Shown piece after piece: positions 17,797 through 26,843 of a DNA stretch of 64,000 bases. The position numbers and the translations under genes are program-made. Source of the stretch: Bacteroides ovatus (lineage in GTDB: Bacteria > Bacteroidota > Bacteroidia > Bacteroidales > Bacteroidaceae); assembly GCF_001314995.1 (NCBI RefSeq), contig NZ_CP012938.1, positions 4,402,001 to 4,466,000 on the forward strand, in the 5' to 3' direction. Positions within the stretch are counted from its first letter, which is position 1; the number at the start of each line of letters is the position of its first letter. The notes beneath the pieces were generated by a model. The model was not told the DNA's origin, searched no databases, and worked only from the letters and a program-made list of their open reading frames with translations.

Positions 17797-18999
17797 ATGA
17801 AAACAATTCTTAGCGCATTAGGACTTTCCCTATTGATCTTTACGAGTTGCGGTGGACAAAAAAAGGTTGAAGTAGACTTTATTCAGGACAACATCGACAA
17901 CGCTGTGGCACAGAACACAATCCAGACGGACATTATTGAGAAGTCCGGTAAAATCTTGAATCCGAGAACAATCAACGAAGATGGGAGTATCTCTTACATA
18001 CCGATGGAAGACTGGTGCTCCGGTTTCTTTCCCGGTAGTATATGGTTGACTTATAATCTGACGGGTGATAAGAAATGGTTGCCGCTGGCTGAGAAATATA
18101 CAGAAGCTCTTGATTCTGTGAAATATCTGAAATGGCATCATGATGTAGGTTTCATGATCGGTTGCAGTTATTTGAACGGCTATCGCATGGCAGATAAGAA
18201 AGAGTACAAAGACGTCATTATAGAAGCTGCCAAATCATTGTCCACTCGTTTTCGTCCGAATGCAGGCGTTATCCAGTCATGGGATGCCGATAAAGGTTGG
18301 CAGGGAACACGGGGATGGAAATGTCCGGTGATTATTGATAATATGATGAATCTCGAACTCTTATTTGAAGCAACAGCTCTTTCCGGAGATTCTACTTTCT
18401 ACAATATTGCAGTGAAACATGCTGATACAACAATGGCTCACCACTTCCGTCCGGACAACAGCTGCTACCATGTGGTAGATTACGATCCGGAGACAGGAGA
18501 AGTGCGTAAGAGACAAACTGCACAAGGATATGCCGACGAATCGGCTTGGGCTCGCGGACAAGCATGGGCTCTGTATGGATATACTACCTGCTATCGCTAT
18601 ACCAAAGATAAGAAATATCTCGACCAGGCACAAAAAGTCTATAACTTCATCTTTAATAATAAGAACCTGCCGGAAGACCTCGTACCATACTGGGATTATG
18701 ATGCTCCGAATATTCCGAACGAACCGCGTGATGCTTCTGCAGCAGCTTGTACAGCCTCTGCCCTTTACGAACTGGATGGCTATCTGCCGGGCAACCACTA
18801 CAAGGAAACGGCTGATAAGATAATGGAAAGTTTGGGCTCACCTGCTTATCGCGCAGAAGTTGGAACAAATGGAAACTTTATCCTGATGCATTCGGTTGGC
18901 AGTATTCCTCACGGTCAGGAAATTGACGTTCCTCTGAACTATGCTGACTATTACTTCCTGGAAGGACTGATGCGTAAAAGAGATTTGGAAAAGAAATAA
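17797..18999 (+). CDS. GH88 unsaturated glucuronyl hydrolase
   Basis: A 400-residue lipoprotein (lipobox FTSC, Cys18) from ATG 17797. The (alpha/alpha)6 barrel motifs of GH88 are present: MEDWCSGFFPGSIWL, VIIDNMMNLELLFEA with the catalytic Asp, DESAWARGQAWALYGY and VPLNYADYYFLEGLMR. GH88 enzymes hydrate the 4,5-unsaturated uronic acid left by polysaccharide lyases, releasing it from the disaccharide. Directly downstream are a sulfatase and a PL8 lyase, so the substrate is probably unsaturated chondroitin, dermatan or hyaluronan disaccharide. The same three-gene order is known from the B. thetaiotaomicron core glycosaminoglycan system (recalled, not searched). Confidence 0.93.
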   Translation: MKTILSALGLSLLIFTSCGGQKKVEVDFIQDNIDNAVAQNTIQTDIIEKSGKILNPRTINEDGSISYIPMEDWCSGFFPGSIWLTYNLTGDKKWLPLAEKYTEALDSVKYLKWHHDVGFMIGCSYLNGYRMADKKEYKDVIIEAAKSLSTRFRPNAGVIQSWDADKGWQGTRGWKCPVIIDNMMNLELLFEATALSGDSTFYNIAVKHADTTMAHHFRPDNSCYHVVDYDPETGEVRKRQTAQGYADESAWARGQAWALYGYTTCYRYTKDKKYLDQAQKVYNFIFNNKNLPEDLVPYWDYDAPNIPNEPRDASAAACTASALYELDGYLPGNHYKETADKIMESLGSPAYRAEVGTNGNFILMHSVGSIPHGQEIDVPLNYADYYFLEGLMRKRDLEKK

Positions 19000-19009
19000 G
19001 AAATAGACA

Positions 19010-19076
19010 ATGAACGGTAAACAGTGAACGGTGAATGCTTAGCGGATTCTGACGGAACATGTTTACCGTTTATCAT
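19010..19076. repeat. Inverted repeat between GH88 and sulfatase genes
   Basis: ATGAACGGTAAACA (19010-19023) pairs with TGTTTACCGTTTATCAT (19060-19076), with a further ACGGTGAATG in between. It lies directly after the GH88 stop and may terminate or attenuate transcription within the cluster. Confidence 0.5.
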
Positions 19077-19150
19077 TCGCTACTTATTATCTATAACTTT
19101 CTATTGACCGTTTGTCATTTACCTGTTTTAATTATTTATCATAAACTATC

Positions 19151-20701
19151 ATGAATAAACCTATAAACCTTCTTGTAGGAGGCTTGACGCTCTTTGCCGC
19201 ACAAGGTTGCAAGGCTCCGAAACAAGCGTCCCAACAAGCGGAGCATCCTAATATAATCTATGTATTTCCCGATCAATACCGTAACCAGGCGATGGGCTTC
19301 TGGAGGCAGGACGGATTCCGGGATAAAGTAAACTTTGAAGGAGACCCCGTGCATACTCCTAATCTGGATGCCTTTGCACGTGAATCTATGGTCTTGTCGT
19401 CTGCACAGAGTAACTGCCCGTTGAGCAGCCCTCATCGTGGAATGTTACTGACCGGTATGTACCCGAACAAAAGTGGTGTACCATTGAATTGCAACTCTAC
19501 ACGTCCGATCAGCTCCTTGCGCGAGGATGCGGAATGTATCGGCGATGTGTTCAGCAAAGCAGGTTATGACTGTGCTTATTTTGGTAAACTTCACGCTGAC
19601 TTCCCGACTCCGAACGATCCCGAACATCCGGGACAGTATGTGGAAGAAAAACGTCCGGCATGGGATGCCTATACACCGAAAGAACGCCGGCACGGCTTTA
19701 ACTACTGGTATTCTTACGGAACATTTGACGAACACAAGAACCCGCATTATTGGGATACGGATGGTAAGAGACACGATCCGAAGGAATGGTCACCTTTGCA
19801 CGAATCAGGCAAAGTCATTTCTTATCTGAAAAATGACGGTAACGTACGTGATACCAAGAAACCTTTCTTCATAATGGTGGGCATGAATCCTCCTCACAGC
19901 CCGTATCGCTCCTTGAATGACTGTGAAGAGCAGGATTTTAATCTTTATAAAGATCAGCCTCTGGATAGTCTGTTGATTCGTCCGAATGTCGATTTGAAGA
20001 TGAAGAAAGCGGAGTCTGCACGTTATTATTTCGCTTCCGTTACCGGAGTAGACCGTGCTTTCGGACAGATTTTGACGACATTGAAAGAATTGGGATTGGA
20101 TAAGAATACAGTCGTAATCTTTGCTTCCGATCATGGTGAGACGATGTGTAGCCAGCGCACTGATGATCCGAAGAATTCCCCTTATTCTGAATCCATGAAT
20201 ATTCCGTTCCTGGTTCGTTTTCCCGGTAAGATTCAGCCGAGGGTAGATGATTTATTGCTCTCCGCTCCTGATATTATGCCTACGGTGCTTGGCTTGTGCG
20301 GATTGGGTGATTCTATTCCGGCGGAAGTGCAGGGACGTAATTTCGCTCCTCTTTTCTTCGATGAAAAGGCTGAAATTGTTCGTCCTACAGGTGCACTGTA
20401 TATTCAGAATGTAGATGGTGATAAAGATGAAAATGGATTGGTGCAGACTTACTTCCCTTCTTCAAGAGGTATCAAGACGGCTCAATATACATTGGCGTTA
20501 TATATCGACCGTGATACGAAGCAATTGAAGAAAAGCCTCTTATTCGATGATGTAAAAGATCCATATCAACTGCATAACCTGCCTTTGGAAGAAAATAAGG
20601 AGATTGTGGCACAACTTTGCGGTGAAATGGGAGCTATGTTGAAGGAGATTAACGATCCTTGGTATACGGAAAAGATTCTGTCGGATCGGATTCCTTATTA
20701 G
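19151..20701 (+). CDS. Serine-type S1 sulfatase (glycosaminoglycan)
   Basis: A 516-residue lipoprotein or exported protein (Cys20 in AAQGC). The alkaline-phosphatase-like sulfatase fold is clear: PNIIYVFPDQ with a metal-binding Asp, the activation motif SSPHR with Ser92 to be oxidised to formylglycine, FIMVGMNPPHSPYR, and VVIFASDHGETM. Because the residue is Ser, activation should need an anaerobic maturase (anSME), which is not in this window. It stands between GH88 and PL8 genes, so it probably removes sulfate from chondroitin or dermatan sulfate disaccharides. The B. thetaiotaomicron enzyme in this position is, as I recall, a GalNAc sulfatase; the regiospecificity here is not proven. Confidence 0.92.
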   Translation: MNKPINLLVGGLTLFAAQGCKAPKQASQQAEHPNIIYVFPDQYRNQAMGFWRQDGFRDKVNFEGDPVHTPNLDAFARESMVLSSAQSNCPLSSPHRGMLLTGMYPNKSGVPLNCNSTRPISSLREDAECIGDVFSKAGYDCAYFGKLHADFPTPNDPEHPGQYVEEKRPAWDAYTPKERRHGFNYWYSYGTFDEHKNPHYWDTDGKRHDPKEWSPLHESGKVISYLKNDGNVRDTKKPFFIMVGMNPPHSPYRSLNDCEEQDFNLYKDQPLDSLLIRPNVDLKMKKAESARYYFASVTGVDRAFGQILTTLKELGLDKNTVVIFASDHGETMCSQRTDDPKNSPYSESMNIPFLVRFPGKIQPRVDDLLLSAPDIMPTVLGLCGLGDSIPAEVQGRNFAPLFFDEKAEIVRPTGALYIQNVDGDKDENGLVQTYFPSSRGIKTAQYTLALYIDRDTKQLKKSLLFDDVKDPYQLHNLPLEENKEIVAQLCGEMGAMLKEINDPWYTEKILSDRIPY

Positions 20702-20715
20702 CGATTAGTAATTTA

Positions 20716-20800
20716 TAAAACGCTGATTAACGCAAATAAGTGCCAATTTTAGGAGTAAATCTCTGCGACAATAATAGGTGTTAATCCGCATCCGCGTTTA
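20716..20800. repeat. Nonamer-type inverted repeat, second copy
   Basis: TAAAACGCTGATTAACGC (20716-20733) faces GTGTTAATCCGCATCCGCGT in the right arm, ending near 20800. It uses the same words (GCTGATTAACGC, ATCCGC) as the elements at 3686 and 35644. It sits in the 113-bp gap between the sulfatase and PL8 genes, and could reduce read-through or protect mRNA ends. Confidence 0.5.
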
Positions 20801-20814
20801 AATTGAAAATAGTA

Positions 20815-23676
20815 ATGAAAAACAGTTGTTTTATAGTATTATTCCTTTTGGGAATCATTCCTTCAGCTTTCGCTCAACTCATCGGATTTGAAGAAGAAGT
20901 GCCCGAAGCATTTACAGTTTCCGGAAAGGGAGAAGTGAAAATCTCTTCTCTTTTTTACAAGGAGGGTGAAAGTAGTCTGGAATGGGACTTTCAGCTTGGT
21001 TCTACGCTGGACATTCAAATTGCTCCTTTATCGTTGAATGCGAGAAATGAGAAGCAATTCGGCATTACCTTGTGGATTTATAATGAGAAACCGCAGCAGG
21101 ATTCTATTCGTTTTGAGTTTCTGAATAAGGCAGGAGAAGTCTCTTATTGGTTCTCTTATCGTTTACAGGCAGCAGGTTGGCGGGCTTGTTGGATCTCTTT
21201 TGAGTATATGCAAGGAGATAAGAAAGATAAGAAAATCGTAGCCTATCGACTGGTTGCCCCGCAACGGAAAGGACGTATCTTTCTTGATCGTTTGACTTTC
21301 CCCGAAAAGAAAATGAATCTTCGTACTACTCCCGACCAGCAGTTGCCTGCCAATAATGGATTGTCTAATCGTGACCTATGGCATTGGTGTCTCGTGTGGA
21401 AATGGGAACAACAGTCGTATGATATCCCTCTGCCTTCTAAATTGTCAAGCGAACAAAAGAAAGAATTGAAGACTATCGAACAACGTTTGACTGACTTTCT
21501 GGAAGTGAAAAAGGCTCCGCAAGGACCGATTAATGCTGGCTATAAAACATTTGAGAAAGCGGCTATCAGTCCATCCATCGCCGGAACGGGATTTATAGGA
21601 ACTCCTATTGTTGCTCCTGATGAACAGGACAAGAAGAAAGGAGAAATGTCATGGAACGATATTGAAACGATGCTTTCCGGCTTTGCCTATGATGCTTATT
21701 ATAACCAGAACGAAACATCAAAGAAAAACTACTTTACTGTATTCGACTATGCTATCGATCAGGGATTTGCATACGGTAGCGGTATGGGTACCAATCATCA
21801 TTATGGTTATCAGGTACGTAAGATATATACAACTGCCTGGCTGATGCGTGATGCTATCTATAAACATCCTCATCGGGATGCTTATCTCTCCACATTGCGT
21901 TTTTGGGCGGCTCTGCAAGAAACTCGTCAGCCATGCTCTCCAACACGTGACGAATTGTTGGATTCCTGGCACACGTTATTGATGGCGAAATTTATTTCCG
22001 CTATGATGTTTCCCGATGCAAGAGAACAGGCGCAAGCGTTGAGTGGTTTGTCACGTTGGCTATCTTCTTCTTTGCGTTATACTCCGGGAACGATCGGTGG
22101 TATAAAGGTAGACGGTACGACTTTCCATCATGGCGGTTTCTATCCGGGATATACCACTGGAGTACTTGCGACTGTAGGAGAATATATTGCATTTACCAAT
22201 GGTACAAGCTTTGAACTGACAGAAGATGCGCGCAAACACATGAAATCAGCCTTTATTGCTATGCGCAATTATTGCAATTTCTATGAATGGGGCATCGGAA
22301 TCAGTGGCCGTCATCCTTTTGGAGGGAAGATGGGAAGCGATGATATCGAAGCATTTGCCAATATCGCTTTATCCGGCGATTTGTCCGGTCAGGGAAATAC
22401 GTTTGATCGTGGTCTGGCTGCTGACTATTTACGTCTGATACGCAATAGTGATACTCCGAATGCGCGTTTCTTCAAGAAGGAAGGTATTCAACCGGCACAG
22501 GCTCCACAGGGATTCTTCGTTTACAACTATGGTTCGGCAGGCATTTTCCGTCGTGCAGATTGGATGGTGACATTGAAAGGATATACCACTGACGTATGGG
22601 GTTCTGAAATTTATACGAAAGATAACCGTTACGGACGTTATCAGAGTTATGGCTCCGTGCAGATTATGGGGAAAGGAAATCCCGTGTCACGTGCCGGAAG
22701 CGGTTTTGTGCAGGAGGGATGGGACTGGAACCGTTTGCCGGGTACAACTACCATTCATTTGCCTTTCGATTTGCTTGATAGCCCATTGAAAGGAACGACT
22801 ATGGCACGCTCCAAAGAGAATTTCTCCGGAAGCAGTTCTTTAGATGGTAAAAATGGAATGTTCGCTATGAAATTGGCAGAACGGGATTATGAGAATTTCA
22901 CACCAGACTTTGTGGCCCGTAAATCCGTATTCTGTTTTGATAACCGGATGGTTTGCCTGGGAACAGGTATTTCGAACTCCAATGCGGATTATCCTACGGA
23001 AACGACTCTTTTCCAGACAAAATATAATGGTAAGGAGCCCAAAGTAGGAGAGGATAACTATTGGCTTCATGATGGTTATGACAATTATTATCATGTAGTG
23101 GACGGAACCGTTCGCGCACAGGTGGCAGAACAGGAATCACGGCACGAAAAGACGCGTGAAGTTACTAAGGGAAAATTTTCTTCTGCCTGGATAGAACATG
23201 GCAAGGCGCCGAAAGAGGGGACTTATGAATATATGGTATTGATACAGCCTTCTGCTTCCGATCTCGACGAACTGCGCAAAACTCCTGCATACGAGGTGTT
23301 GCAACGGGATCAGACAGCTCACGTTGTTTATGATAAAAAGACTGGTATCACGGCGTATGCTGCTTTTGAAGCTTATCAGCCTGCCACTGATAAAGTGTTC
23401 GTGGCTATTCCTGCGGAAACAATGGTGATGTATGCAAAAGAATCTGATAAGGGGATCCGTTTAAGCGTCTGTGATCCGAATCTGAATATAGAAGAGAAGA
23501 CGTATACAACGAAAGAACCCAGTCGTCCTATTACTAAGGAGATACGGCTTAAAGGGCATTGGACATTGACAAGTCCGATGGAAAATGTCCGGTTGGAACA
23601 GCAGGGAGATCAGACCGTACTGACGGTAACTTGTCAGCATGGACAGCCGGTTGAAATGCTCATGGAAAATAAATAA
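20815..23676 (+). CDS. PL8 chondroitin ABC-type lyase
   Basis: A 953-residue protein from ATG 20815 with a signal peptide ending near SAFAQ; a TTG twelve bases upstream is unlikely. The N-terminal beta-sandwich (about 20-180; KEGESSLEWDFQLGSTLDI) matches the chondroitinase ABC carbohydrate-binding domain. Then comes an alpha/alpha toroid with the catalytic region (GTNHHYGYQVRKIYT; DGTTFHHGGFYPGYTTG with the His and Tyr expected in catalysis; ISGRHPFGGK), and C-terminal beta domains. The length is normal for chondroitinase ABC I. It cleaves chondroitin or dermatan sulfate, and often hyaluronan, by beta-elimination, feeding the sulfatase and GH88 enzymes encoded upstream. Confidence 0.93.
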   Translation: MKNSCFIVLFLLGIIPSAFAQLIGFEEEVPEAFTVSGKGEVKISSLFYKEGESSLEWDFQLGSTLDIQIAPLSLNARNEKQFGITLWIYNEKPQQDSIRFEFLNKAGEVSYWFSYRLQAAGWRACWISFEYMQGDKKDKKIVAYRLVAPQRKGRIFLDRLTFPEKKMNLRTTPDQQLPANNGLSNRDLWHWCLVWKWEQQSYDIPLPSKLSSEQKKELKTIEQRLTDFLEVKKAPQGPINAGYKTFEKAAISPSIAGTGFIGTPIVAPDEQDKKKGEMSWNDIETMLSGFAYDAYYNQNETSKKNYFTVFDYAIDQGFAYGSGMGTNHHYGYQVRKIYTTAWLMRDAIYKHPHRDAYLSTLRFWAALQETRQPCSPTRDELLDSWHTLLMAKFISAMMFPDAREQAQALSGLSRWLSSSLRYTPGTIGGIKVDGTTFHHGGFYPGYTTGVLATVGEYIAFTNGTSFELTEDARKHMKSAFIAMRNYCNFYEWGIGISGRHPFGGKMGSDDIEAFANIALSGDLSGQGNTFDRGLAADYLRLIRNSDTPNARFFKKEGIQPAQAPQGFFVYNYGSAGIFRRADWMVTLKGYTTDVWGSEIYTKDNRYGRYQSYGSVQIMGKGNPVSRAGSGFVQEGWDWNRLPGTTTIHLPFDLLDSPLKGTTMARSKENFSGSSSLDGKNGMFAMKLAERDYENFTPDFVARKSVFCFDNRMVCLGTGISNSNADYPTETTLFQTKYNGKEPKVGEDNYWLHDGYDNYYHVVDGTVRAQVAEQESRHEKTREVTKGKFSSAWIEHGKAPKEGTYEYMVLIQPSASDLDELRKTPAYEVLQRDQTAHVVYDKKTGITAYAAFEAYQPATDKVFVAIPAETMVMYAKESDKGIRLSVCDPNLNIEEKTYTTKEPSRPITKEIRLKGHWTLTSPMENVRLEQQGDQTVLTVTCQHGQPVEMLMENK

Positions 23677-23745
23677 TTAGTGAATAAGATAAGAGAAAAT
23701 AAGAATTTAAAGAGAGGGTATTAGTTATCATGTTTCTATGAAAAA

Positions 23746-23780
23746 AGAGAAGACCGGTTCGTGTTGAGCCGGTCTTCTCT
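23746..23780. terminator. Bidirectional terminator between PL8 and cysS
   Basis: A perfect 12-bp stem, AGAGAAGACCGG with CCGGTCTTCTCT, with an 11-nt loop, sits between two convergent genes. A run of A on its left serves as the T-tract for the leftward cysS transcript. Confidence 0.8.
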
Positions 23781-23816
23781 GCAGTTATACGGTGCGTTGG
23801 GCACTTTCTTTTCTTG

Positions 23817-25298
23817 TTATTTATTCAGTCTCCATTCGAAACCGTCTTTGGTATCTTTGATTTCAAATCCGAGTGCTGTCAGTGTGTTGCGGATTTCGTC
23901 GGAAGTAGCCCAGTCTTTGTTGGCTTTCGCTTTCATACGTTGTTCCAGTAACATATCTACTACCTTGCCGTAAGCTGCTTCACGACCATCTGAAGAGCCT
24001 TTTTCTTCTTTCAATCCCATGATGTCGAAACTGAACAGATGAAATGTTTCTTTCAGGTCTTTCAGGTCTTCGGCGGAGATGGTGGCATTACCGGCAATGA
24101 TATTGTTTATAATGCGGGCGCCTTCGAAAAGCTGTGCGATGACAATCGGTGTATTCAAGTCGTCATTCATTGCTTCGTAGCATTTAGCGCGCAGTTCTTT
24201 CACGTTGATTCCCTCTGAAGTTGTCGATGAGGGAGTTATCTTATCCAATGCGTCAATGGCTTCCATCAGACGCTGCAGGCCTTTTTCGGATGCTTGCAGT
24301 GCTTCATTGCTAAAGTCTACCGTGCTGCGGTAATGAGCTTGCAGGATGAAGAAACGGATTGTCATTGGTGTATAGGCTTGCGCCAGCAGCTTATGAGTAC
24401 CGGTGAAGAATTCGTCCAGAGTGATGAAGTTGCCAAGTGATTTACCCATCTTGGTTCCGTTGATGGTAATCATGTTGTTGTGCATCCAGTAGTGAACCAT
24501 GTCATCGCCTTGTGAAGCTACCGATTGTGCGATTTCACATTCGTGGTGAGGGAAAATCAAGTCCATTCCTCCTCCGTGAATATCGAAGTGTTCACCCAGG
24601 TATTTACGTCCCATAGCGGTACATTCGGCGTGCCATCCGGGGAAACCGTCGCTCCATGGAGACGGCCAGCGCATGATATGTTCAGGTTGTGCCTTTTTCC
24701 AAAGGGCGAAGTCGGCGGGATTGCGTTTTTCGCTTTGTCCGTCGAGGTCACGGGTGGTATTTAATACGTCGTCCAGATTACGTCCGGAAAGTTTTCCGTA
24801 GTGGTAATCTTTATTGTATTTGGCTACATCGAAGTAGACGGAGCCTTCGCTTTCATAGGCATATCCGGCATCCAAAATCTTCTGTACCAGTTGGATTTGT
24901 TCAATGATATGTCCTGAAGCATGTGGCTCAATGCTTGGAGAAAGTACATTCAACGCTTCCATTGCTTTATGATAGCGGTTCAGGAAATATTGAACAACCT
25001 CCATTGGTTCCAACTCTTCCAGACGTGCTTTCTTGGCAATCTTGTCTTCTCCGTCATCGGCATCGTGTTCCAGATGACCTACGTCGGTAATATTTCGTAC
25101 GTAGCGTACTTTATATCCTAGGTGGGTGAGATAGCGGAATAATACATCGAAGGTTATAGCCGGACGGGCGTGTCCTAAATGGGCATCTCCGTAAACAGTC
25201 GGTCCGCACACATACATGCCTACATGAGGTGCATGAAGCGGTACAAACAACTCTTTCTTTCTATCTAAGGTGTTGTAAATGGTAAGTTGATGTTCCAT
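23817..25298 (-). CDS. cysS: Cysteinyl-tRNA synthetase
   Basis: A 493-residue class I synthetase of normal length. The HIGH-type motif is in [12 protein letters not shown], with zinc ligand Cys in [10 protein letters not shown], and further ligands in the [11 protein letters not shown] region. The KMSKS loop reads TKMGKSLGN. The C-terminal helical anticodon-binding part is complete ([13 protein letters not shown]). It charges tRNA-Cys with cysteine in the cytoplasm. A -7 box TAACTTTG on the minus strand lies at 25328-25335, giving a leader of about 25 nt. Confidence 0.97.
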   Translation of the reverse strand: MEHQLTIYNTLDRKKELFVPLHAPHVGMYVCGPTVYGDAHLGHARPAITFDVLFRYLTHLGYKVRYVRNITDVGHLEHDADDGEDKIAKKARLEELEPMEVVQYFLNRYHKAMEALNVLSPSIEPHASGHIIEQIQLVQKILDAGYAYESEGSVYFDVAKYNKDYHYGKLSGRNLDDVLNTTRDLDGQSEKRNPADFALWKKAQPEHIMRWPSPWSDGFPGWHAECTAMGRKYLGEHFDIHGGGMDLIFPHHECEIAQSVASQGDDMVHYWMHNNMITINGTKMGKSLGNFITLDEFFTGTHKLLAQAYTPMTIRFFILQAHYRSTVDFSNEALQASEKGLQRLMEAIDALDKITPSSTTSEGINVKELRAKCYEAMNDDLNTPIVIAQLFEGARIINNIIAGNATISAEDLKDLKETFHLFSFDIMGLKEEKGSSDGREAAYGKVVDMLLEQRMKAKANKDWATSDEIRNTLTALGFEIKDTKDGFEWRLNK

Positions 25299-25327
25299 AA
25301 CATTTTATATTTGTTTTATTGGAACCG

Positions 25328-25335
25328 CAAAGTTA
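25328..25335 (-). promoter_or_regulatory. -7 box for cysS
   Basis: The minus strand reads TAACTTTG (TAnnTTTG consensus), with the cysS ATG about 30 nt downstream. Confidence 0.5.
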
Positions 25336-25424
25336 GTATAAAATCTGAATATGCGCCCTATCTTTAATCGGTTGATTTTAAGTGTCGGATCGTTTTTACC
25401 GGTAATTTGATTTGTTTCCCGGTA

Positions 25425-25506
25425 TGAAACTAACAGTTTCACACCGAGGAACCAATAGTTTCATTCCTTGAAACCAAAGGTTTCTCACCGAGAAACTAAA
25501 ACTCTG
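25425..25506. repeat. Cluster of phased GAAAC...GTTTC palindromes
   Basis: Four units of about 21-23 bp start at GAAAC/GAACC (25426, 25449, 25470, 25492). The first is a perfect hairpin, TGAAACT-AAC-AGTTTCA (25425-25441). The third is GAAACC-AAA-GGTTTC (25470-25484). The second and fourth are degenerate. Linkers contain ACACCGAG, ATTCCTT or TCACCGA. Unit number and phasing match the cluster at 631-722. It lies between the HAD stop and the cysS promoter. Confidence 0.65.
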
Positions 25507-25529
25507 CCGGCATGTCAGTAGATGTTTGG

Positions 25530-26342
25530 CTATTGTTGATTGCAAAACTTATTGATTGCTTCTGCTACACCGTCCTCTTCGTTACTCAGGGTGATGTAAT
25601 CTGCTGCTTTTTTTATAGGTTCTTGAGCATTTCCCATGGCAATCCCCAATCCTGCAAACTTAATCATGGATAGGTCATTATAGCCATCACCTATGGCTAT
25701 AACTTCTTCACGTGCTACTCCTATTTCTTTTAACAGGACGGCCAAAGAAAGAGCCTTGTCGATACCTTGCGGGACTAATTCGAGAAAATAGGGTTCTGAA
25801 CGGAAAACATTAATGCGACCTTGCAGCCGGAGACAAAGTTCGGCTTCAAGTGGAATCAGTTTATCGGAATCTCCTACGATGAGGCATTTGGCTACGGGAA
25901 GCGTGATGTCTGTCAGGAAGTCATTTGTCTCCCGAACTGCCATTTTATTGAGAAAGGCCTCTTTTAATACGTATGGATCTTGAGAGTTTTCGGTTATTAT
26001 CTCTGCTCCGTCATAGGTTAATATACTTAGTTGATGGGTACGGGCACATTCGTAGAGCACTGGAACAACTTCATTAGGCAACACATTTTCATATACCATC
26101 TCTTGTGTTTCCCAATTAATGATTTCTCCTCCGTTATAGGACAGGATGAATCCACCGAATTCATTCATACGTAACTCATTAGCTAATGGCACAATACCAT
26201 AAGTAGGTCGACCGGAAGCTAATACCAGTCGTATTCCTTGCTCTTGCATACGTATCAGAGTTTCCCTGTTGCGGGGAGTGATTTCCTTTTTAGAGTTGGT
26301 GAGTGTGCCGTCAAGATCGAGCACGATAAGTTTGTATTTCAT
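25530..26342 (-). CDS. Cof-type HAD-superfamily phosphatase
   Basis: A 270-residue protein from the ATG at 26342; the frame opens at 26390, but the -7 box at 26361-26368 lies in between. The first HAD motif is LIVLDLDGTLTN, with nucleophile and acid Asp. Motif II lies in RLVLASGRPTYG, and the last motif is AIGDGYNDLSMIKFAGLGIA. The insert between about residues 80 and 190 is the C2B cap of the Cof/YidA subgroup. Such proteins dephosphorylate sugar phosphates or flavin intermediates; the substrate is unknown. Confidence 0.9.
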   Translation of the reverse strand: MKYKLIVLDLDGTLTNSKKEITPRNRETLIRMQEQGIRLVLASGRPTYGIVPLANELRMNEFGGFILSYNGGEIINWETQEMVYENVLPNEVVPVLYECARTHQLSILTYDGAEIITENSQDPYVLKEAFLNKMAVRETNDFLTDITLPVAKCLIVGDSDKLIPLEAELCLRLQGRINVFRSEPYFLELVPQGIDKALSLAVLLKEIGVAREEVIAIGDGYNDLSMIKFAGLGIAMGNAQEPIKKAADYITLSNEEDGVAEAINKFCNQQ

Positions 26343-26360
26343 GTAGGGTTGTTTTGGATG

Positions 26361-26368
26361 CAAAGATA
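26361..26368 (-). promoter_or_regulatory. -7 box for the HAD phosphatase gene
   Basis: The minus strand reads TATCTTTG, matching TAnnTTTG, 19 bp upstream of the ATG at 26342, so the leader would be very short. Confidence 0.5.
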
Positions 26369-26421
26369 AATTAAAAAAGTTTTTCTGCAAGGTGGTGGGG
26401 GAAAAGATGTGGTTTTAGCTG

Positions 26422-26477
26422 AAATTGCACTGTGAAAGTGCAATTTGTTTTGTTATTTGCACTATTATAGTGCAAAT
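26422..26477. repeat. Two adjacent GCACT/AGTGC hairpins
   Basis: The first hairpin is AAATTGCACT/AGTGCAATTT (26422-26446, 5-nt loop). The second is ATTTGCACTA/TAGTGCAAAT (26455-26477, 3-nt loop). Both stems are perfect over 10 bp, and both carry TTGCACT/AGTGCAA. They sit just before the ATPase remnant, and upstream of the divergent HAD promoter. Confidence 0.75.
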
Positions 26478-26486
26478 AATCGTATC

Positions 26487-26729
26487 TAAGCCTGCCATCG
26501 TTTGTTCGACTTGGCAGATGCTTTTGTAAAGATGGGAGGCAAGTACTTGTTTATTGATGAAATTTATAAAAATAAAGATTGGTCGAAAGAGCTTAATTTG
26601 ATTTACGATTATCATTCAAAGTTGGATATTGTTTTTACAGGTTCATCTGTATTAGATATATTCGAGTCCTCGCGCTGTCATGTATCAGATGCAGGGGCTT
26701 TCTTTTTGAACCAGACCCGTATTTTTTAG
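26487..26729 (+). pseudogene. Remnant of an AAA ATPase (DUF4143-associated family)
   Basis: An open stretch without a credible start reads LADAFVKMGGKYLFIDEIYK, NKDWSKELNLIYDYH and DIVFTGSSVLDIFESS. This is the Walker B and sensor region of the Bacteroides ATP-binding proteins that carry a DUF4143 C-terminal part (family length about 380-400 residues). The Walker A end is missing upstream (a stop at 26487-26489), and after FESS the frame becomes unrelated and stops at 26729. It is a degraded fragment, not a gene. A C-terminal fragment of the same family lies at 63866-64000. Confidence 0.75.
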
Positions 26730-26788
26730 GATGTAGTAGCTTCTCCTGTTTCTGATTTCTTGATTGATGATATGACATTTAGATAGAT

Positions 26789-26820
26789 AAAAGCCGCATA
26801 ACTTTCGTTATGCGGCTTTT
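26789..26820. terminator. Perfect bidirectional terminator hairpin
   Basis: AAAAGCCGCATAAC-TTTC-GTTATGCGGCTTTT: a 14-bp perfect stem with a 4-nt loop, with an A-run on one side and a T-run on the other. It closes the leftward lipoprotein operon ending at 26844, and anything transcribed rightward through the ATPase remnant. Confidence 0.9.
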
Positions 26821-26843
26821 ATTATTAAACTGGTAAAAGAGTT

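Noticed and set aside
19000..19150. tRNA or small RNA gene in the palindromic gap
   Set aside because: No cloverleaf or TTCGA-type T-loop could be made; the sequence is best read as an inverted repeat.
25425..25506. Invertible promoter (phase-variation) site
   Set aside because: Bacteroides invertible promoters have two inverted repeats flanking a segment of 100-300 bp with a promoter inside, usually near a recombinase gene; here the palindromes are contiguous and no recombinase gene is present.
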